From assembly GCA_965650335.1 (NCBI GenBank), contig CBFGOI010000153.1:1-8413 (forward strand): 8,413 nt of DNA, read 5' to 3'. Below are positions 6,022-8,413 of this stretch, in pieces (the stretch's first letter is position 1; every line of letters begins with the position of its first letter). The position numbers and the translations under genes are program-made. The notes under the pieces were generated by a model. It had not been told where the DNA came from. It saw nothing but the letters and a program-made list of their open reading frames with translations, and did no database searches. The stretch comes from Paradesertivirga sp965650335 (GTDB lineage Bacteria > Bacteroidota > Bacteroidia > Sphingobacteriales > Sphingobacteriaceae).

Positions 6022-6363
6022 TTATAGGAGTACAGCCGCTGCCATTAAGCCATGAATTGCTAAACTGATAAAAAAGGCAAGAATAGTAAAGCGGGTGCTC
6101 GCACCGCCCATATTACCTACTACGTTTATAAAAAACAGGATCATGCTTATTCCGAGAATTGTCCCTGTCGGCCCATTTAAAGCGGTTGAAAATAAAAAAC
6201 TAAACGGTACAAGCAGACAATGAATTAATAATGAAACCAACCACCAAAATATATGACTAGTTTGTTGTTGGTCGGCATATGCGGTATATCTGTGCCATAT
6301 AGATGATTGATCTGACGTGTTAGTGTTAATGTGAATTGCTGTTTCTGATTTTATCGTTGCCAT
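6022..6363 (-). CDS. Small three-helix membrane protein of unknown function
   Basis: A 113-residue protein I do not recognise. The first 36 residues are hydrophilic, rich in Thr, Ser and Gln, and have no signal peptide. Three hydrophobic segments follow at about 37-60 (HIFWWLVSLLIHCLLVPFSF), 67-85 (TGTILGISMILFFINVVGN) and 91-112 (TRFTILAFFISLAIHGLMAAA). The protein ends directly after the third. His residues lie within the first and third segments (LLIHCL, LAIHGL). The ATG at 6363 is preferred over the frame's upstream ATG at 6429, because the candidate promoter at 6386-6413 would lie inside the longer version and the extra 22 residues look like intergenic sequence. The gene is alone on its strand and ends at the shared terminator. 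No function is proposed. Confidence 0.65.
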   Translation of the reverse strand: MATIKSETAIHINTNTSDQSSIWHRYTAYADQQQTSHIFWWLVSLLIHCLLVPFSFLFSTALNGPTGTILGISMILFFINVVGNMGGASTRFTILAFFISLAIHGLMAAAVLL

Positions 6364-6385
6364 AAATTGTCGTTGTTTGATATGG

Positions 6386-6413
6386 CAAATTTCCGCAGTT
6401 TGCAAAGTCCAAA
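6386..6413 (-). promoter_or_regulatory. Candidate promoter for the small membrane-protein gene
   Basis: On the minus strand TTTG (6413 to 6410), a 16-nt spacer and GAAATTTG (6393 to 6386) resemble the Bacteroidota -33 TTTG and -7 TAnnTTTG elements, with the first -7 base differing. Transcription would start near 6379, about 15 nt before the ATG at 6363, which supports that start codon. Confidence 0.5.
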
Positions 6414-6480
6414 AGATGATAAAAGTCACTTTTTCAAAAGACAGTAATCACAAATCTCAAATTCACACTCCGCCAATATG

Positions 6481-6507
6481 AATGCTTGTACCGCAAGCAT
6501 TTTTTTT
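6481..6507 (+). terminator. Intrinsic terminator with no gene in front of it
   Basis: AATGCTTG (6481-6488) and CAAGCATT (6494-6501) form a perfect 8-bp stem with the 5-nt loop TACCG, followed by an eight-T run (6500-6507). It is oriented for plus-strand transcripts, yet the nearest plus-strand gene upstream ends at 5972 and already has a hairpin. It may end a small RNA or block read-through into rpsU. The 277-bp spacer 6364-6640 otherwise contains the two promoters listed and no supported gene. Confidence 0.75.
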
Positions 6508-6579
6508 GCTTGTAGGTGTTGAAATGGATTCTGTTTTATACGGATTGTTTGGATTTTAATCTTTTTCTAAATTTCACTC

Positions 6580-6608
6580 TTTGTTTCTAAAAATTTGCCG
6601 TAAATTTG
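6580..6608 (+). promoter_or_regulatory. Strong Bacteroidota promoter of rpsU
   Basis: TTTG (6580-6583), a 17-nt spacer and TAAATTTG (6601-6608) match both the -33 (TTTG) and -7 (TAnnTTTG) consensus elements of the Bacteroidota housekeeping sigma factor exactly. Transcription should begin near 6615, giving a leader of about 26 nt that contains the SD sequence of rpsU. Confidence 0.8.
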
Positions 6609-6621
6609 CAATCCTTAATGA

Positions 6622-6628
6622 GAGGAGG
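6622..6628 (+). promoter_or_regulatory. Unusually strong Shine-Dalgarno sequence of rpsU
   Basis: GAGGAGG followed by T gives the seven-base run AGGAGGT complementary to the 16S rRNA 3' end. Most other starts in this window have no SD at all. The distance from the last G to the ATG at 6641 is 12 nt, longer than the usual 5-9. An SD here is expected for an autoregulated bS21 gene in Bacteroidota, because ribosomes lacking bS21 have a free anti-SD. Confidence 0.8.
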
Positions 6629-6640
6629 TATTTACAGATT

Positions 6641-6832
6641 ATGATCATAATAAACGTTAAAGACGGTGAATCACTAGATAAAGCATTAAAACGCTTTAAG
6701 AAGAAATTTGAAAAAACAGGAGTTTTAAGAGAGCTTCGTAGTCGTCAGGCATTTGAAAAAAAATCTATTACCCGCCGTACTCAGGTTAAGAAAGCTATTT
6801 ATAAACAAGGCTTAAATCAGGAGACAGTTTAG
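6641..6832 (+). CDS. rpsU: 30S ribosomal protein bS21
   Basis: A 63-residue, very basic protein of the small ribosomal subunit platform. MIIINVKDGESLDKALKRFKKKFEKTG and the following RELRSRQAFEKKS are clear bS21 signatures, and the length matches the family. In Bacteroidota bS21, with bS18 and bS6, covers the 3' end of 16S rRNA and keeps the anti-SD from pairing with mRNA. The start at 6641 is set by the family N-terminus; the reading frame is open back to 6581, but the residues upstream (KICRKFAILNERRY) overlap the promoter and SD. The start codon lies in a 14-bp perfect palindrome (6638-6651), which could fold as a weak 5-bp hairpin with a GATC loop. A consensus promoter lies upstream, and a large hairpin separates it from the recombinase gene. 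Autoregulation through its own SD is likely. Confidence 0.96.
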   Translation: MIIINVKDGESLDKALKRFKKKFEKTGVLRELRSRQAFEKKSITRRTQVKKAIYKQGLNQETV

Positions 6833-6859
6833 TTTCTCAACATAGATTTTTAAAATTCG

Positions 6860-6901
6860 AAACCTATTTGTATATTGCTTTAGCACTATATAAATAGGTT
6901 T
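6860..6901 (+). repeat. Large hairpin between rpsU and the recombinase gene
   Basis: Arms 6860-6878 and 6883-6901 are 19 positions each around the loop TTTA. AAACCTATTT pairs perfectly with AAATAGGTTT; the inner part adds one G-U pair, four A-T pairs, one T/C mismatch and three pairs. The 3' arm ends two nucleotides before the ATG at 6904 and includes AGGT, the only possible weak SD of that gene. It may attenuate or end rpsU transcription (a short TTTT lies at its end), mask the recombinase start, be an RNase processing site, or be a protein-binding site. Confidence 0.7.
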
Positions 6902-6903
6902 TA

Positions 6904-7785
6904 ATGTTTATAGAACGTTTTACCAACTACCTTCAATACGAAAAACGTTTCTCGGCGCATACTATAAGCGCCTACTTGCAAGATTTACAACAGTTTCAAA
7001 AATTTTTATTTCAAAGTGAATTGAATTTTGTTGATGCAAAGCATCATGACATTCGTTCATGGATTGTTGACCTGCTTGATAAACAAGCCGAGCCCAGGTC
7101 TGTTCAGCGTAAATTGTCAACCCTCCGAACTTTTTATAAATTCCTTCAGAGAGAAATGTTGCTTGATGCAAATCCAGCTCTCCAGGTAAAAGCTCCCAGA
7201 GTTTCTAAAAGACTTCCGGTCTTTATAGAGGATACAAGTCTGAATAGTCTTCTTGATAATAAAGAAGTGTTTAGTGATGGTTTCGAAGGCTTGCGCGATC
7301 AGGTAGTGATTGAACTTCTTTTTGGCACAGGTATTCGATTGGCTGAACTCATAACATTGAGTGATGCTGATATTAATATATATGAACAAACAATTAAGGT
7401 CTTTGGTAAACGCAGTAAAGAAAGAATAATTCCCGTTAATGTTTCTTTAATGAAATTAATGAAGAAATATATCGACGAAAAGTCTAGCCAAAATTTCCAG
7501 AACCTTTCTCAAAAACTACTCGTAACAAGTGAAGGAAAGTCTGCTTATCCAAAACTTATTTACCGGATAGTGAACAAATACCTGGCTTACATCAGTACAA
7601 ATGAAAAGAAGAGTCCGCATGTATTACGCCATTCATTTGCTACAAGTTTATTAAATAAAGGCGCAGATTTAAATGCCATAAAAGAACTGCTTGGTCATGC
7701 AAGTCTCGCTGCCACGCAGGTATATACTCATAGTTCTGTCGAAAGATTAAAAACGATTTATAAACAAGCCCATCCAAAGGCATAA
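6904..7785 (+). CDS. xerC: Tyrosine recombinase, XerC-like
   Basis: A 293-residue site-specific recombinase of the usual XerC/XerD length. The N-terminal SAM-like core-binding domain is about 1-90 (FTNYLQYEKRFSAHTISAYL, then RKLSTLRTFYKFLQRE). The catalytic domain is about 105-290. All catalytic residues are present: Arg145 in GTGIRLAEL, Lys169 in the FGKRSKER turn, His239 and Arg242 in HVLRHSFAT, His265 in LLGHASL, and the nucleophile Tyr274 in QVYTHSS. Xer proteins resolve chromosome dimers at dif near the terminus. In Bacteroidota a recombinase of this type sits between rpsU and hpf, as here, which argues for a housekeeping gene and not a recent element. It has no strong SD, and its start is next to a large hairpin. 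The stop is 16 bp before hpf, so the two are probably co-transcribed. XerC versus XerD assignment is by context only. Confidence 0.9.
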   Translation: MFIERFTNYLQYEKRFSAHTISAYLQDLQQFQKFLFQSELNFVDAKHHDIRSWIVDLLDKQAEPRSVQRKLSTLRTFYKFLQREMLLDANPALQVKAPRVSKRLPVFIEDTSLNSLLDNKEVFSDGFEGLRDQVVIELLFGTGIRLAELITLSDADINIYEQTIKVFGKRSKERIIPVNVSLMKLMKKYIDEKSSQNFQNLSQKLLVTSEGKSAYPKLIYRIVNKYLAYISTNEKKSPHVLRHSFATSLLNKGADLNAIKELLGHASLAATQVYTHSSVERLKTIYKQAHPKA

Positions 7786-7788
7786 AAC

Positions 7789-7795
7789 AAGGAGG
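7789..7795 (+). promoter_or_regulatory. Strong Shine-Dalgarno sequence of hpf
   Basis: AAGGAGG lies 6 nt before the ATG at 7802. This is a seven-base match to the anti-SD at optimal spacing. It is unusual in a genome whose other starts lack an SD, and it is shared in this window only with rpsU. Confidence 0.8.
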
Positions 7796-7801
7796 AAAAA
7801 A

Positions 7802-8146
7802 ATGAAAATCAGTGTTCAATCCATCCATTTCAACGCCGACAAAAAATTGTTGGCCTTTATTCAAAAGAAAGCTGATAAGCTTGATCAGTTCTACGATCAG
7901 ATAATTAGTGGAGAAGTTTATTTGCGCCTGGAGAAGACCGAGGATGAGTTAAATAAAATTTTAGAAATAAAATTAAATCTGCCGGGAACGATGCTTTTTT
8001 CAAAGCAGCAATGCAAATCTTTCGAAGAAGCAGCCGATCTTGCGTCCGAATCGCTTAGACGTCAGATAGATAGGTATAAGGCAAAATTAAATGTGCGTTT
8101 TATTAATTATAAAACAGATTTTGTTATGAATGCGGTAAATGCCTAG
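7802..8146 (+). CDS. hpf: Ribosome hibernation-promoting factor, short form
   Basis: A 114-residue HPF/YfiA (RaiA) family protein that binds the decoding region of the 30S subunit and stabilises inactive ribosomes in slow growth or stress. The beta-alpha-beta-beta-beta-alpha fold is visible: MKISVQSIHFNADKKLLAFI, the first helix through KKADKLDQF (22-30), the strand SGEVYLRLEK (36-45), the strand KILEIKLNLPG (52-62) and the C-terminal helix SFEEAADLASESLRRQIDRY (73-92), which is followed by the basic KAKL. It lacks the dimerisation domain of long HPF (about 180-190 residues), so it should behave as the short type. An extra tail of about 18 residues (NVRFINYKTDFVMNAVNA) follows the last helix. 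It lies 16 bp after the recombinase gene with an exceptional SD and is followed by an intrinsic terminator, which makes it the last gene of the unit. Confidence 0.93.
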   Translation: MKISVQSIHFNADKKLLAFIQKKADKLDQFYDQIISGEVYLRLEKTEDELNKILEIKLNLPGTMLFSKQQCKSFEEAADLASESLRRQIDRYKAKLNVRFINYKTDFVMNAVNA

Positions 8147-8171
8147 ATAAAATATACCACATAAAAACCAG

Positions 8172-8207
8172 AAAATCCGGCGGTTAAAAGACCGTCGGAT
8201 TTTTTTT
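8172..8207 (+). terminator. Strong intrinsic terminator after hpf
   Basis: AAAATCCGGCGGT (8172-8184) pairs with ACCGTCGGATTTT (8191-8203) over 13 positions with one G-U wobble and the loop TAAAAG. An eight-T run ends at 8207. It closes the rpsU-xerC-hpf unit and insulates it from the tRNA promoter that follows about 10 bp later. Confidence 0.92.
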
Positions 8208-8216
8208 GAAAAAAAT

Positions 8217-8246
8217 TTTGTTGAGCTGTTAATTTGTGTAGATTTG
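8217..8246 (+). promoter_or_regulatory. Strong Bacteroidota promoter for the tRNA transcript
   Basis: TTTG (8217-8220), an 18-nt spacer and TAGATTTG (8239-8246) match the -33 and -7 consensus elements exactly. Transcription should begin at about 8253, with a leader of about 84 nt before the tRNA. Together with the terminator just upstream, this shows the tRNA unit is transcribed independently of hpf. Confidence 0.8.
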
Positions 8247-8252
8247 CAGTCC

Positions 8253-8307
8253 GTTTCAGAGAGGTCATTCTTAAAGAAATAATCACTGAAACTATTGTTC
8301 TTTAACA
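8253..8307 (+). promoter_or_regulatory. tRNA leader: 5' hairpin followed by boxA-like element
   Basis: GTTTCAG (8253-8259) and CTGAAAC (8286-8292) are perfect inverted repeats with a 26-nt loop; the left arm begins at the predicted first transcribed base. TGTTCTTTAACA (8296-8307) follows and matches 11 of 12 positions of the E. coli rrn boxA, TGCTCTTTAACA. Hairpin then boxA is the order in rRNA antitermination leaders, suggesting that NusB/NusE-type antitermination acts on this stable-RNA transcript. Confidence 0.55.
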
Positions 8308-8336
8308 TGCAATTTTAAAAAGTGTTTTAAATACAC

Positions 8337-8409
<73 letters not shown>

Positions 8410-8413
8410 CTTT

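Noticed and set aside
6364..6429. Longer start for the small membrane protein at 6429
   Set aside because: It would place the candidate promoter within the coding region and adds sequence with no family support.
6524..6559. 11-codon open frame (MDSVLYGLFGF) after the orphan terminator
   Set aside because: Too short to distinguish from chance, between a terminator and the rpsU promoter, so probably not in any transcript.
6581..6640. Upstream extension of rpsU
   Set aside because: It overlaps the -33 and -7 promoter boxes and the SD; bS21 proteins begin at the MIIINVK segment.
6860..6901. Hairpin before xerC as a dif site
   Set aside because: dif sites are about 28 bp with 11-bp arms and a 6-bp centre; this is 42 bp with 19-position arms and a 4-nt centre, and lies beside rpsU, not obviously at the terminus.
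8087..8308. Minus-strand open frame of 73 codons across the hpf end and tRNA leader
   Set aside because: It runs through a strong terminator and a consensus promoter and resembles no protein; it is a by-product of AT-rich sequence.

Overview
The window looks like chromosomal DNA from a member of the Bacteroidota, most likely a Sphingobacteriaceae-type organism (Pedobacter/Mucilaginibacter relatives). The DNA is AT-rich and most start codons have no Shine-Dalgarno (SD) sequence. Several intergenic regions carry the Bacteroidota -7 promoter element (TAnnTTTG), sometimes with a -33 TTTG. The gene order rpsU - tyrosine recombinase - hpf - tRNA-Thr at the right end is one I recognise from Bacteroidota genomes. 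Species-level assignment is inference.

Left part (1-2760): the 3' end of a flippase-like membrane protein gene converges on, and overlaps by 14 bp, a minus-strand sugar-nucleotide epimerase of UDP-glucuronate 4-epimerase type. Divergent from the epimerase is a probable two-gene unit, a short-chain dehydrogenase followed after 8 bp by a small lipoprotein. That unit ends at a terminator hairpin shared with the converging ssb gene.

Middle (2760-6430): a short, tail-less single-stranded DNA-binding protein (minus), then a regulatory-looking divergent intergenic region with a 22-bp near-perfect palindrome and a boxA-like sequence. Next come a small Zn-ribbon protein of unknown function, a membrane-anchored protein with three ComEA-type helix-hairpin-helix modules, and an acyl-CoA dehydrogenase. 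The dehydrogenase converges through a bidirectional terminator on a small three-helix membrane protein. The ssb, Zn-ribbon and HhH genes could share a DNA-related theme, but nothing visible proves it.

Right part (6430-8413): a translation-centred block. A textbook Bacteroidota promoter drives rpsU (bS21). Then follow a large hairpin, a XerC-like recombinase, hpf (ribosome hibernation factor), a strong intrinsic terminator, a second strong promoter, a leader with a 5' hairpin and a boxA-like element, and tRNA-Thr(UGU). Among eleven visible gene starts only rpsU and hpf have strong SD sequences (7-base matches). In Bacteroidota the anti-SD of 16S rRNA is occluded by bS21 and its neighbours, so this suggests that bS21-deficient ribosomes could switch on both bS21 and the hibernation factor. 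That is the most interesting hypothesis here. No CRISPR array, insertion sequence, prophage or rRNA gene is visible.
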